Positions 47,888 through 57,051 of a stretch of DNA of 64,000 nucleotides are shown piece by piece. The translations under genes and the position numbers were made by a program. Positions within the stretch are counted from its first letter, which is position 1. The number at the start of each line of letters is the position of its first letter. The notes below the pieces were generated by a model. The model saw nothing but the letters and a program-made list of their open reading frames with translations, was not told the origin of the DNA and ran no database searches. The DNA comes from Bradyrhizobium sediminis. GTDB taxonomy: Bacteria; Pseudomonadota; Alphaproteobacteria; Rhizobiales; Xanthobacteraceae. The stretch covers positions 5,330,001 through 5,394,000 of the forward strand of contig NZ_CP076135.1 in assembly GCF_018736105.1 (NCBI RefSeq), given 5' to 3'.

Positions 47888-48955
47888 GTGACCGAGTTCA
47901 GTTTTTTTTCGCGCGCTACGGACTTCAGCGTGGCCGAAATTGTCGCAATGACAGGGGCGGAGCCATCCGAGGGAGCCGATCTCTCGCGCCGGTTGACCGG
48001 CATCGCGCCGATCGATCAGGCAGGCGCCGGCGACCTCAGCTTCGTTTCCGAAGCCAAATTCGCCGCGGCGTTGAAGTCGACCCGGGCCGGAGCCGTGCTC
48101 ACGACCGAGCGCTTCGCAAAGCAGGCCCCCGATGCCGTTACGGTGTTGCGCGTACGCAAGCCGTATGACGCCTTTGTCGCGATCGCACGCAAGATCTACA
48201 GCGTCGCGCTGCGCCCGACTTCGACATTCGGCACCGTTGGCGTCTCGCCGGGGGCCATGGTGCATCCGTCGGCGCAGCTCGCAGACAACGTCACGGTCGA
48301 TCCGTTCGCGGTGATCGGGCCGTCCGCCAGGATCGGAGCCGGCACCTTGATCGGAGCCCATGCCGTGATCGGCCCGGGTGTCCGGATCGGCAACGATTGC
48401 GCGATCGGGGCCAACTGCTCGGTCACCCATGCGCATATCGGCGACCGCGTCATCATCCATCCCGGATGCGATATCGGTCAGGACGGCTTCGGCTACCTGC
48501 TGAATCCCGCGGGGCATACCAAGGTTCCGCAGATCGGCAGCGTCGTCATTCATGACGACGTCGAGATCGGCTCGGGAACGCGGATCGACCGCGGCGGAAT
48601 TCGCGACACCGTGATCGGCGAGGGTACCAAGATCGATAACCTTTGCCAGATCGGGCACAACTGCATCGTCGGCCGCCATTGCATCATCGTCGCCCAGTCC
48701 GGCCTCAGCGGCAGCGTGACGCTGGAGGATTTCGTGGTGCTCGGGCCGCGCACCGGCATCATCCCGCACACGACGGTCGGCAAGGGAGCGATAACGGCGG
48801 CAAGGTCCACGGTGTACGGAAACGTGCCGGAGGGCGAATTCTGGGGCGGCTTTCCGGCCAAGCCGAAAAAACAATGGCTGCGCGAAGTGGTCGCCCTCGA
48901 GCAGCTCGCGGCGCGGCCACGCAAGAAATCCACTGACCGCCCGGACGAGACCTGA
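47888..48955 (+). CDS. lpxD: UDP-3-O-(3-hydroxyacyl)glucosamine N-acyltransferase, stand-alone copy
   Basis: Left-handed beta-helix acyltransferase of lipid A synthesis, 355 residues. A uridine-binding N-domain (DLSFVSEAKFAAAL) precedes many hexapeptide turns (from about 115 to 300) with the catalytic histidine His257 in CQIGHNCIVG and the GQDGFGY segment. The usual bamA-lpxD-fabZ-lpxA-lpxB context is missing, so this is probably a second LpxD paralogue with distinct acyl selectivity (inference). Start GTG at 47888. Codons 5-7 include a run of eight T (47902-47909). Confidence 0.92.
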   Translation: MTEFSFFSRATDFSVAEIVAMTGAEPSEGADLSRRLTGIAPIDQAGAGDLSFVSEAKFAAALKSTRAGAVLTTERFAKQAPDAVTVLRVRKPYDAFVAIARKIYSVALRPTSTFGTVGVSPGAMVHPSAQLADNVTVDPFAVIGPSARIGAGTLIGAHAVIGPGVRIGNDCAIGANCSVTHAHIGDRVIIHPGCDIGQDGFGYLLNPAGHTKVPQIGSVVIHDDVEIGSGTRIDRGGIRDTVIGEGTKIDNLCQIGHNCIVGRHCIIVAQSGLSGSVTLEDFVVLGPRTGIIPHTTVGKGAITAARSTVYGNVPEGEFWGGFPAKPKKQWLREVVALEQLAARPRKKSTDRPDET

Positions 48956-49049
48956 CTGCCGCCGCGGACGGTTCAAATTCGAAGGAAAATGCTCGAATCT
49001 TTCGCAATCTTTCCCTTGGCGAGCCGCAAAAAATCGGCATTGTGCGGCG

Positions 49050-49718
49050 ATGACCCAGCAAGCACAGACCAAGGCCAAGGCCGGCGCCATCATCGTCCCG
49101 GTGACGCTGTTCGAGCAGAACTGCACGCTGATCTGGTGCGAAGCCACCAGAAGGGCTGCCGTGATCGACCCCGGCGGCGATGTCGACAAGATTCAGGCCG
49201 CGATCAAGCAATCGAATGTGACGGTCGAAAAGATCTGGCTGACTCACGGCCATATCGACCATGTCGGCGGCGCCGCCGACTTGCGCGACGCGCTGGGGGT
49301 CGAGATCATCGGGCCGCACATCGCCGACAAGTTCCTGCTCGACAACGTCGTCACCAGCGGCGCACGTTTCGGCATGACCGGCGTGCGCGATTTCGCTCCG
49401 GACCGCTGGCTCGACGAGGGCGACCGGGTTTCGATCGGCGAATTGAGCTTCGACATCCTGCATTGCCCCGGGCATTCGCCGGGCAGCGTGGTGTATTTCA
49501 ACAGCGAGATGCGCTTTGCGATCGTCGGCGACGTGCTGTTCAACGGCTCGGTCGGGCGCAGCGACATTCCCGGCGGCAACCACGCCACGCTGATCAAGTC
49601 GATCACCGACAAGCTGCTGCCGCTCGGCGACGACGTCGGCTTCATCTGCGGCCATGGCCCGGGCTCGAGCATCGGCCAGGAGCGGATGACCAATCCGTTT
49701 CTCACCGGCGAGATGTGA
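49050..49718 (+). CDS. MBL-fold metallo-hydrolase (glyoxalase II-like)
   Basis: The 222-residue product has the metallo-beta-lactamase motif THGHIDH (His66, His68, Asp70, His71), further ligands in CPGHSPG and VGDVLFNGSVGRSD, and a final histidine in CGHGPGSS. This is the YcbL/GloB-like subgroup, which hydrolyses S-acyl-glutathione or similar thioesters. It lacks the C-terminal domain of true GloB. The precise substrate is not known. Confidence 0.9.
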   Translation: MTQQAQTKAKAGAIIVPVTLFEQNCTLIWCEATRRAAVIDPGGDVDKIQAAIKQSNVTVEKIWLTHGHIDHVGGAADLRDALGVEIIGPHIADKFLLDNVVTSGARFGMTGVRDFAPDRWLDEGDRVSIGELSFDILHCPGHSPGSVVYFNSEMRFAIVGDVLFNGSVGRSDIPGGNHATLIKSITDKLLPLGDDVGFICGHGPGSSIGQERMTNPFLTGEM

Positions 49719-49793
49719 GATTTCGCCAGCCTGACTCCAGGCTGCGAATCCGCCGCGACAGACTATCGAAATCGAACGGCTTGCCGCCGTCAG

Positions 49794-51017
49794 CTATTTG
49801 ATCAGGCCGGCGGCGGTGAGCGCGCGGGTGATGACGCCGCCGACGTCGATGCCGCGGCGGCGCGGTTGCGGCGGCGGCTCGGAAGCGCGCTTGAGCGTCG
49901 TCAGCGGCCACAGCACCTTTGTGAGATCCGGCGCGCGCTCGGGCGCCGGCGAAGCCGCCGGAGCGGCCTTTGCGGCTTGCTTTGCCGTTTCCTGCGCGGC
50001 GGCCTTCGCTGCCTCCTTGGACTGGCGAATCCAGTTGGTGAGGCCGAAGAAATTCGCGATGTGATACGACGACGAAATTCCCGCCTCGATCAGGAACGCG
50101 CCCTGCGCGCCATAGCGCTCGTCATTGTCGCCGACGCCGAGCGGCGTGCCGTGGGCCATATCGGTGATGGTGTAGGATTCGACCGTGGTTTCGCCATCCG
50201 CGTTCCACCAGACCTGGCGGGGGTAGCCGTCGACGGTCGACTCGGACATCGGCGCCGAAGGCAGTTGATGAACATCGAGCCACTGCTTGACGATCTCGTC
50301 GGCATTGGCGGGATTGACGGTGCGATCGGCGCTGCCGTGCCACACCGACAGCTTCGGCCACGGGCCCGTGTGACCGGAAGCGTTGCGCACGAGATCGCCC
50401 AATTCGCCGGCCGGGCGGGATCGCGACTGGAACATTCCGCTCAGCGCTTCCCGCATGTTGGTGGCAACACCGAAAGGCAGGCCTGCAATGATGGCGCCGC
50501 CTGCGAATATTTCGGGATAGGTGGCCAGCATGACCGAGGTCATGGCGCCGCCGGCGGAAAGCCCGGTGACGAAGACGCGTCGCCTGTCGATGCCGATATC
50601 CACCGCCATCCGCTCGATCATCTGCCGGATCGAGCAGGCCTCGCCGCTGTCGCGCGCGGTGTCTTCCGGGTTGAACCAGTTGAAGCAGCCGTTGGCGTTG
50701 TTCGTTGCCTGCTGCTGCGGCATCAGCAACGCGAAGCCGTAATGTTTCGCCAGCGTGGACCAGCCGGCGCCGAGATCGTAGCCGGCCGCGGTCTGCCCGC
50801 AGCCATGCAGAACCAACACCAAAGCGGGTGCCGGCGGGCAGTGATCGGGCACGAAGGAGAACATCCGCAATCCGCCCGGATTGGAGCCAAAACCGGTGGT
50901 TTCGACGAGGGGGCTGCCCTGAGCCGGCCGGAGGTTCCGTCCGAAACCTCCCAAGCCATTGAAACCATTCAGCTTGGGCAGGCGACGCAGAAATTCGACA
51001 TTAGCGGCGAGAGACAC
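49794..51017 (-). CDS. PHB depolymerase-family esterase (Esterase_phd)
   Basis: Alpha/beta hydrolase of 407 residues. LVLVLHGCGQTAAGYD carries the oxyanion hole and FVTGLSAGGAMTS the nucleophile Ser154; the acid and histidine lie near HGSADRTVNPANA and DMAHGTPLG. This matches LpqC/PHB-depolymerase-type esterases, which cleave extracellular polyesters or feruloyl esters. No typical signal peptide is seen at this start. The C-terminus is an Ala/Lys/Pro-rich tail with a phasin-like flavour (SKEAAKAAAQETAKQAAKA), which may aid granule binding (inference). Confidence 0.87.
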   Translation of the reverse strand: MSLAANVEFLRRLPKLNGFNGLGGFGRNLRPAQGSPLVETTGFGSNPGGLRMFSFVPDHCPPAPALVLVLHGCGQTAAGYDLGAGWSTLAKHYGFALLMPQQQATNNANGCFNWFNPEDTARDSGEACSIRQMIERMAVDIGIDRRRVFVTGLSAGGAMTSVMLATYPEIFAGGAIIAGLPFGVATNMREALSGMFQSRSRPAGELGDLVRNASGHTGPWPKLSVWHGSADRTVNPANADEIVKQWLDVHQLPSAPMSESTVDGYPRQVWWNADGETTVESYTITDMAHGTPLGVGDNDERYGAQGAFLIEAGISSSYHIANFFGLTNWIRQSKEAAKAAAQETAKQAAKAAPAASPAPERAPDLTKVLWPLTTLKRASEPPPQPRRRGIDVGGVITRALTAAGLIK

Positions 51018-51338
51018 CGGCAGCTCCTTGGGCAGAGAGGCTTATTAACCCCCATTCAAGACCAGATAATTGCTGCAGTGCGAAATAAAAAGACCGTGTG
51101 CTGTCAGTCTTTTAACAGCAAATTGCTTAACCGGCGCGCGCCGCATCCACGTCAGAAATGTGGCGCAGGCGGCAACCGACAGCACGAACAGCGCCGAGGC
51201 GGAAAACAGCGCCAATCGCAGCGACCTTGGCGGCGCCATACATCCCCGAACCCGAGCCGGCGCTGGCCACCCTCCCATGAACGCAGCTTGATCCGGACGC
51301 GACCAAGCAGCGTCGTCTCCTCGCGTGAAGGACCATTC
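51018..51338. other. Spacer between esterase and FGE-like genes with one doubtful small frame
   Basis: On the minus strand, 51239 down to 51045 encodes a possible 64-residue single-pass membrane protein (RLALFSASALFVLSVAACATFLTW as the helix, basic middle, ending VLNGG). GGGG lies 5 nt before its ATG. I see no other copy or domain to confirm it. The remaining sequence shows nothing clear. Confidence 0.35.
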
Positions 51339-52310
51339 ATGGCTGCCCTGTTGAAGCTGCTCGCCGCATTGGCGGCAGTCGCGTTTACCGTTTCTCTCGC
51401 CGGCGCCGCGTCGGCCAAGGTGCGAAAGCCGCAACGCGCCGCGCCGGAGCAACTCAGCCAGAAGCAACCGCCGCCGCCAGCGCTGCCCCGGCAATTCTTC
51501 GCCGCAAAGGGCGTGCAGCCGCTGACCCCGGAGCTGGAACAGGACCTGAAACCGAAAGACAGTTTCAGGGAATGCGATATCTGCCCGGAAATGGTGGTGG
51601 TGCCGAAAGGCTCCTTCATGATGGGCACGCCGGCCAGCGAGCCGGACCGCTTCAAGGGTGAAGACCCGATCCATCGCGTCATCTTCGCAAAGCCTTTTGC
51701 GGTCGGCCGCTTCAGCATCTCGTTCGACGAGTGGGACGCCTGCCTCGCCGATGGCGGCTGCGGCGGCAACAAGGGCGACGACAAGGGCTTTGGCCGCGGC
51801 CGGATGCCGGCCCAGGGCATCAGTTTCGAGGCCGCGAAATCCTATCTGTCGTGGCTGTCGCGCAAGGTCGGCCGCAGCTACCGGCTGCCGAGCGAATCCG
51901 AACGCGAATATTTCACCCGCGCCGGCACCACGACGCCGTTCTGGTTCGGCAACACCGTCACCGCGCAGAACGCCAACTACAAGGCGTCGATACCCTACGG
52001 CAACGGTCCGCACGGTCCCGACAGCAAGGGACCGGCGGTGGTCGATTCCTATCCGCCGAACCCGTTCGGGCTCTATCAAGTGCACGGCAACGTGTTCGAA
52101 TGGACCGAGGACTGTTTCAACAAGCGCTACAATGAGGACACGCCGACCGACGGTTCAGCCTGGCTGGAAGGCGACTGCAGCAAGCGGATGGCGCGTGGCG
52201 GCACCTGGGACTGGTCCGCCAACATGCTGCGCGCGGGCTACCGCGACGGTGCGCTGGCGTATCTCGGCCACAGCTTTCGCGTGGTGCGGACGCTGAACGT
52301 GCAGCCGTGA
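51339..52310 (+). CDS. Secreted formylglycine-generating-enzyme (SUMF1/FGE-sulfatase) family protein
   Basis: The 323-residue product has a signal peptide (LLKLLAALAAVAFTVSLAGAASA), a Pro-rich linker and an FGE-type C-lectin-like fold: MVVVPKGSFMMGTPASEPD, RLPSESEREYFTRAG, NPFGLYQVHGNVFEWTEDCF and RMARGGTWDWSANMLRAGYR. These are the hallmark strings of the family. The copper-binding cysteine pair of true FGE is not evident, so sulfatase activation is doubtful; many such proteins have structural or signalling roles. GAAGGA precedes the ATG. Confidence 0.88.
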   Translation: MAALLKLLAALAAVAFTVSLAGAASAKVRKPQRAAPEQLSQKQPPPPALPRQFFAAKGVQPLTPELEQDLKPKDSFRECDICPEMVVVPKGSFMMGTPASEPDRFKGEDPIHRVIFAKPFAVGRFSISFDEWDACLADGGCGGNKGDDKGFGRGRMPAQGISFEAAKSYLSWLSRKVGRSYRLPSESEREYFTRAGTTTPFWFGNTVTAQNANYKASIPYGNGPHGPDSKGPAVVDSYPPNPFGLYQVHGNVFEWTEDCFNKRYNEDTPTDGSAWLEGDCSKRMARGGTWDWSANMLRAGYRDGALAYLGHSFRVVRTLNVQP

Positions 52311-52332
52311 TGCCGGCTGCACGTTTTCAGGT

Positions 52333-54591
52333 TCAGTATCGGGCGACGACCGGCTGGTCGGCTCCGAATTTGTAGGAAATGCCGGCGCGCAACACCTCGA
52401 TGGTCTGACGGCCACGACGTTCGGAATACGGCAGGTTGCCCGGCACGGTCGACGTGAACGTCGTGGTGTCCTGCACCTTGCCGAAATCGTAGTGCAGATA
52501 TTCGAGCCGCCCGATCCAGTTCGGACCCCACGGCATCCATTCCGCGCCGGCGCCGATGACGCCGCCGAAATGATCGATCGGCGTTCTTGTCGATTCGGTC
52601 ATGGATAAACCGGCCTGGGCGGACACAGTCGTCCTGCTTCGCTCCAGCCGTTCCCAAGCGAGGCCGCCGGTCGCGTAAAGCAGCACGGTTTCTGCGGGCA
52701 GCCAGCCCAGTCGCGCGCGCGCGGTCGCGAGGTATTTCACGCGGTCGCCGAGCACGCTGGTTTCCGTAAAGCCGGGAAATCCGTTGGTTCCAACGATGGT
52801 CGCGGAATTTCCCTGGAGGCCGCTCATGCTGAAGTCAACCTCGAGACCGGTCACGACCCGGCTGTATTGCCAATTGTAGCCGGTATGTCCGCCGGCGACC
52901 CAGCCGCGCGACTTGATCCCGCCGGCCTGCGCGACATCGACGAAGTTCACGACCTGGGTGAAGTCATTGTCCTTCCAGGCGTAGCCACCATGAGCGCCGA
53001 GATAGAAGCCCGCCCAGTTGTTTGCCGCGCCCACCATCGCCGGCGCCTTCGCGTAAGGCACGGCCGCCACAGCCGCCGGATCGCCGAACTTGTAGGACAG
53101 GCCGCCGCGCACGATGTCGAGATGATGGTTGCCGGCGGATGACGGCACGAAGATATTGGTATTGATCAGGCCGGAAGGCTGGATCGTGCCGAAATCGTAG
53201 TGCAGATATTCGACGCGGCCGATCCAGTTGCTGCCGGGCAGTTTTGCTTCCACGCCGGCGCCGGCGACCCAGCCAAATCGGTTGGTGGCAGCAACGCTGT
53301 CGAAACGCTGCGTGCCGGCCTGACCGGGGCTGACGATCAGCAGGTTTCTGTCGAGACGCTCCCAGCCGAGGCCTGCGGTACCGTAGAGCAGCAAATTGTC
53401 GGTTGCCGACCAACCGAGTCGGGCGCGGAGCGATCCGAGATAGGCGATATTGGTCGAACTCGACGCGCTTTCCGCACCGGCAAAGCTGGTGGGCGAATTG
53501 CCCTTGATGTCGGCGCCGCTGAAATCCAGCTCGAAGCCGGCGACCGCGCGATCGAATTGCCAATTGTAACCGGCGTGACCGCCATAGACGGCGCCCTTGA
53601 GGCTTGGCCCGGTAATGCTCGCCAGCGGCGTGAACCTCCAGGGATCGCTGTATTTGTTCTCTCCCCAGCCGTAGCCGCCGTGAACGCCGAGATAGAATCC
53701 CGCCCATGACGACATCGAGGTCGCGATCACCGGCGCCTTGGCATAGGGAAGCGGGCCAGCGGCGGCGAGCGTGCCGAACTTATAGGACAGCGCCGCGCGA
53801 ACGATGTCGTAGCTCTGGCGGCCCGACCGCTCGGCGAAGGGAGGAAAATTTGGAAAGGTCCCGAACCGGCTGCTGGCCTGCTCGACCGCACCGAAATCGT
53901 AGTGCAGGTATTCGAGGCGGCCGATCCAGTTGCTGCCGGCAAGCTTTGCTTCCGCGCCGGCACCCGCCACCCAGCCGAAACGGTCGAACGGGGTCCTGCC
54001 GCTGTTGGCGCCGTTCTGGAAGGCGTTGACGTTGCTCACGTCGCGCTCGTCGAACGACGTCTCGAACCGCTCCCATGCCACGCCGGCGGTGCCGAAGATC
54101 AGGAGGTTGTCGGTGGCCGACCATCCGAGCCTGCCGCGCGCGGTGCCGAGGAATTTCGCGCGATCGGTTCGGGTGTGATCGAACGTGAACTGGTTGGGCA
54201 CAAATCCGGACCTCGACGCGCTGCCGCTGATGTCAGCCGCGCTGAAATCAATCTCGAGGCCGGCGACCGCGCGACCGAATTGCCAATTGTATCCGGCGTG
54301 AGCGCCGTAAACCGCGCCGGCGGAATTGATCGGGCCGATATAGTTGAAATCAGCCAGAAGGAGGGAGAAGTCGTTCCTGCCCCAGCCATAGCCGCCGTGA
54401 ATGCCGAGATAGAATCCGGCCCATGACGCCGGAGCGGTCGCAGGCGGCGCTGCTTTTGCGGCCAGCGGGACGTCGGCGGCGGAGACCGCCGTCACGCCGG
54501 CCAAGCCAAGCGCGCAGCTCGCGATCAGCCGCGAGGTCATCCGGCGGGGCGAGAGCCCCGAAAATACCGGTCGTTCCGACGAAATCCGCAT
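52333..54591 (-). CDS. Outer-membrane protein made of three tandem Omp25/31-like beta-barrel domains
   Basis: The 752-residue product has a signal peptide (MTSRLIASCALGLAGVTAVSA within the first 38 residues) and three successive copies of an approximately 210-220-residue Omp_b-brl domain, at about 55-273, 294-503 and 524-743. Each opens with WAGFYLG-HGGY, contains AGYNWQ and ARLGWSATDN-like strands, GWVAGAG-EAKL and NWIGR-EYLHYDFG, and ends in SYKFG. Linkers repeat YAKAPV. Single-domain proteins of this type (about 250 residues) are abundant in Bradyrhizobium; the triple is unusual. Start at 54591 has GGAG 7 nt upstream. Confidence 0.85.
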   Translation of the reverse strand: MRISSERPVFSGLSPRRMTSRLIASCALGLAGVTAVSAADVPLAAKAAPPATAPASWAGFYLGIHGGYGWGRNDFSLLLADFNYIGPINSAGAVYGAHAGYNWQFGRAVAGLEIDFSAADISGSASRSGFVPNQFTFDHTRTDRAKFLGTARGRLGWSATDNLLIFGTAGVAWERFETSFDERDVSNVNAFQNGANSGRTPFDRFGWVAGAGAEAKLAGSNWIGRLEYLHYDFGAVEQASSRFGTFPNFPPFAERSGRQSYDIVRAALSYKFGTLAAAGPLPYAKAPVIATSMSSWAGFYLGVHGGYGWGENKYSDPWRFTPLASITGPSLKGAVYGGHAGYNWQFDRAVAGFELDFSGADIKGNSPTSFAGAESASSSTNIAYLGSLRARLGWSATDNLLLYGTAGLGWERLDRNLLIVSPGQAGTQRFDSVAATNRFGWVAGAGVEAKLPGSNWIGRVEYLHYDFGTIQPSGLINTNIFVPSSAGNHHLDIVRGGLSYKFGDPAAVAAVPYAKAPAMVGAANNWAGFYLGAHGGYAWKDNDFTQVVNFVDVAQAGGIKSRGWVAGGHTGYNWQYSRVVTGLEVDFSMSGLQGNSATIVGTNGFPGFTETSVLGDRVKYLATARARLGWLPAETVLLYATGGLAWERLERSRTTVSAQAGLSMTESTRTPIDHFGGVIGAGAEWMPWGPNWIGRLEYLHYDFGKVQDTTTFTSTVPGNLPYSERRGRQTIEVLRAGISYKFGADQPVVARY

Positions 54592-54802
54592 AGATGTCTC
54601 CGTTTTCACACCCAAAATATATCCGGATGATCCCGCTTCTAAAACGGATTATTGTTATATAACTCGTAAATAATACGAATATTATGGTCTTGTGGCGCAA
54701 ATGCAACGAACTGCCCGGGCGGCCATGCTGGCGGTGCGCGGGGCTAGGTAGTTTGGCGGACTGGCGAAGCGGACCGAAACCGGTGAAAAAAGGATCACCC
54801 AA
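54592..54802. promoter_or_regulatory. AT-rich divergent promoter region with dyads
   Basis: The stretch 54605-54690 is much more AT-rich than its surroundings. It contains ATAATA-CGAA-TATTAT at 54670-54685 and TTATATAA at 54655-54662. It separates the triple-barrel gene from the Lrp gene, and Lrp-family regulators often bind such AT-rich dyads. Binding is inferred. Confidence 0.45.
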
Positions 54803-55285
54803 GTGCCCGATTCCGAATCCATGGCCAAATTCGACAACATCGACCGCCAATTGCTGACGCTGCTGCAGGACGACGATCGCCTGCCGCTGTCGGAACTCAG
54901 CAAGAAAATCGGAATCCCGGTTTCGACCGTGAACGATCGCATCAAGCGGCTGGTTCGGCAGGGAATGATCGCCGGCTTCCACGCCCGCATCGCGCCGGAA
55001 GCGCTGGGACTGAACTTGCTCGCCTTCATCATGGTGAGCTGGAGCAATCCGAAGGTCGAAGCCGCTTTTCTGAAGAAAGCAAAGGCATCGCCCGACGTGC
55101 TCGAATGTCACCACATCACCGGCGCCTGGAATTATCTCCTGAAGGTGCGGGTGAAAACGACCGGCGACCTCGAGCGGTTTCTCTCGGAAACCGTCAAAGG
55201 CGTCGACGGCGTCGAGCGCACGGAAACGCTGATCGCGTTGTCTTCCGCCAAGGAGACCTGGAAAGTCAGCCTGCCGGAGGCCTGA
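54803..55285 (+). CDS. Lrp/AsnC-family transcriptional regulator
   Basis: The 160-residue product has the N-terminal helix-turn-helix (FDNIDRQLLTLLQDDDRLPLSELSKKIGIPVSTVNDRIKRL) and the C-terminal RAM/AsnC ligand domain (VLECHHITGAWNYLLKVRVKTTGDLERFL). GTG start at 54803; an ATG six codons later also works. Divergent from the triple-barrel protein and upstream of the monooxygenase/P450 genes; the effector amino acid is unknown. Confidence 0.92.
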   Translation: MPDSESMAKFDNIDRQLLTLLQDDDRLPLSELSKKIGIPVSTVNDRIKRLVRQGMIAGFHARIAPEALGLNLLAFIMVSWSNPKVEAAFLKKAKASPDVLECHHITGAWNYLLKVRVKTTGDLERFLSETVKGVDGVERTETLIALSSAKETWKVSLPEA

Positions 55286-55597
55286 GCGCGTCGGTGAAGC
55301 CGAAGCGCGGCGCAGGGTTCGACCAAACGATTGCGCCCATGCCCCCCACGGAACTCAAGAGATTCCCGGCTCCAGTGAACCGGTGATCGAGGCGCGCTGC
55401 GACAGTTCGATCCAGTTGCCAATCCGCCCAACCTTGGCCGTCCGCAGCCGGGCGCGAAGGCCGCCGGAGAATTCCGGGCGACGGGATCACGCGCGACAAC
55501 CATGCCCGATCGGCGGCTTTACGCGATTGCCTTGCAGCTGCGCGCCCCGTAGTTTGGAACCAAGCATCCAACAACAATAAAATCCGGAGAGAACCCC
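55286..55597. other. Spacer before the flavin monooxygenase gene
   Basis: About 310 bp. No convincing frame, hairpin terminator or repeat was found. CCGGAGAG just before the ATG at 55598 is the ribosome site of the next gene. Confidence 0.4.
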
Positions 55598-56839
55598 ATG
55601 GCGCGCCTGAAGTTCGGAGCCTTTCTCGCCCCGCATCATCCGATCGGCGAGCATCCGATGCTGCAATTCCGCAGGGACCTCGACCTGGTCGAGCAGCTCG
55701 ACGCGCTCGGCTATGACGAGTTCTGGTGCGGCGAGCATCATTCCTCGGGCTGGGAGACCATCGCCTCGCCGGAAATGTTCCTGGCCGCCGCCGGCGAGCG
55801 CACCAAGCGCATCAAGCTCGGCACCGGCGTAGTCTCGCTGCCCTATCATCATCCCTTCAACGTCGCCCAGCGCATGGTGCAGCTCGATCACATGACCGGC
55901 GGCCGCGCCATCTTCGGCTCCGGCCCGGGCGCGCTGGCCTCCGACGCGCACACGCTCGGCATCGATCCGATGACGCAGCGCGACCGCCAGGACGAGGCGA
56001 TTTCGGTGATCAGCCGGCTGTTCAAGGGCGAGCGCGTCACCGCGAAGAGCGACTGGTTCACCATGAACGACGCCGCGCTGCAGATCCTGCCCCTGCAGGA
56101 AGAGATGCCGTTCGTGGTGGCTTCGCAGATCTCGCCGTCCGGCATGACGCTGGCCGGCAAATACGGCATCGGCATCATCTCGCTCGGCTCGATGTCGACC
56201 CAGGGCCTGATGGCGCTGGGGACGCAATGGGGCTTTGCCGAGGATGCCGCCAGGAAGCACGGCACCACCGTGAACCGCGCCGACTGGCGCGTGCTGCTGT
56301 CCTGGCACATTGCCGAGACCCGCGAACAGGCGCAGCGCGAGGCCGGCGCCGGACTGATGCGCTGGCACAACGAGTATAATGTGCGCACCCTGCAGCGGCC
56401 GGGCCTGGTGCCGTTCACCTCGCCGGAGGATGCGGTGGAGAAAACCGCCGGCGGCGAAGGCGCCGCCTCCACCATCGGCACCCCCGACGATCTGGTCAAA
56501 ACCATCAAGAACCTGATGGAAGTATCCGGCGGCGTCGGCACCATCATCGGCTTCGTGCATGACTGGGCCAATCCGGAGAACACCCGGCGTAGCTGGGACA
56601 TGGTGGCGCGCTACGTGGTGCCGGAGATCAACGGCTACATCGACGGCCTGCGCAGGTCGCAGAAATTCGTGATCGAAAACCGCGCCATCTTCGAGCGCGC
56701 AGGACAGGCCGTGATGGCCAAGATCATGGAAAACGACAAGGCCGCCGCGGCGCTTTCGCTCACCGGCCCCGGCCGCGTCGCGATCCCGACCATCAATGCG
56801 CCTGACCTGCAGAAGGAAGCCGCGAAGCGGAAAGCGTAA
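55598..56839 (+). CDS. LLM-class (luciferase-family) flavin-dependent oxidoreductase
   Basis: Bacterial-luciferase-type TIM barrel of 413 residues that uses FMNH2 and O2. FGAFLAPHHPIGEHP at the N-terminus, YDEFWCGEHHSSGWETIASPEMFLAAAGERT and LGTGVVSLPYHHPFNVAQRMVQLDHMTGGR are group motifs shared with limonene 1,2-monooxygenase-like proteins. The substrate is not known. A P450 gene follows on the same strand after 212 bp, suggesting a shared hydrophobic-substrate pathway (inference). Confidence 0.88.
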   Translation: MARLKFGAFLAPHHPIGEHPMLQFRRDLDLVEQLDALGYDEFWCGEHHSSGWETIASPEMFLAAAGERTKRIKLGTGVVSLPYHHPFNVAQRMVQLDHMTGGRAIFGSGPGALASDAHTLGIDPMTQRDRQDEAISVISRLFKGERVTAKSDWFTMNDAALQILPLQEEMPFVVASQISPSGMTLAGKYGIGIISLGSMSTQGLMALGTQWGFAEDAARKHGTTVNRADWRVLLSWHIAETREQAQREAGAGLMRWHNEYNVRTLQRPGLVPFTSPEDAVEKTAGGEGAASTIGTPDDLVKTIKNLMEVSGGVGTIIGFVHDWANPENTRRSWDMVARYVVPEINGYIDGLRRSQKFVIENRAIFERAGQAVMAKIMENDKAAAALSLTGPGRVAIPTINAPDLQKEAAKRKA

Positions 56840-57051
56840 GACGAACCGCGACTGCATTTCTTCCGGCCTTGTGCGGCGCGGCACGGCGCGACTTTGTCGC
56901 GCGGTCCGGACCGGTCGCAACCCCTTCCAGCCGCGGTTCAGCCTTTGCACGGAAGAGACAAAAGGCTATTTTGCAGCCCGGGTTATGCCGATGCCGTCAG
57001 TAACAAAGCCGCGATCAAGCGGGTAGACTGGGACCAACCGGAGCAATTGCC

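Noticed and set aside
51045..51239. Possible 64-residue membrane protein on the minus strand
   Set aside because: Plausible helix and ribosome site, but no recognised family or second line of evidence. Recorded in the spacer entry and not called as a gene.
49866..51338. Long plus-strand frame running into the FGE-like gene
   Set aside because: The upstream 490 codons are the complement of the PHB-depolymerase-type esterase. Only the part from the ATG at 51339 has a signal peptide and family motifs.
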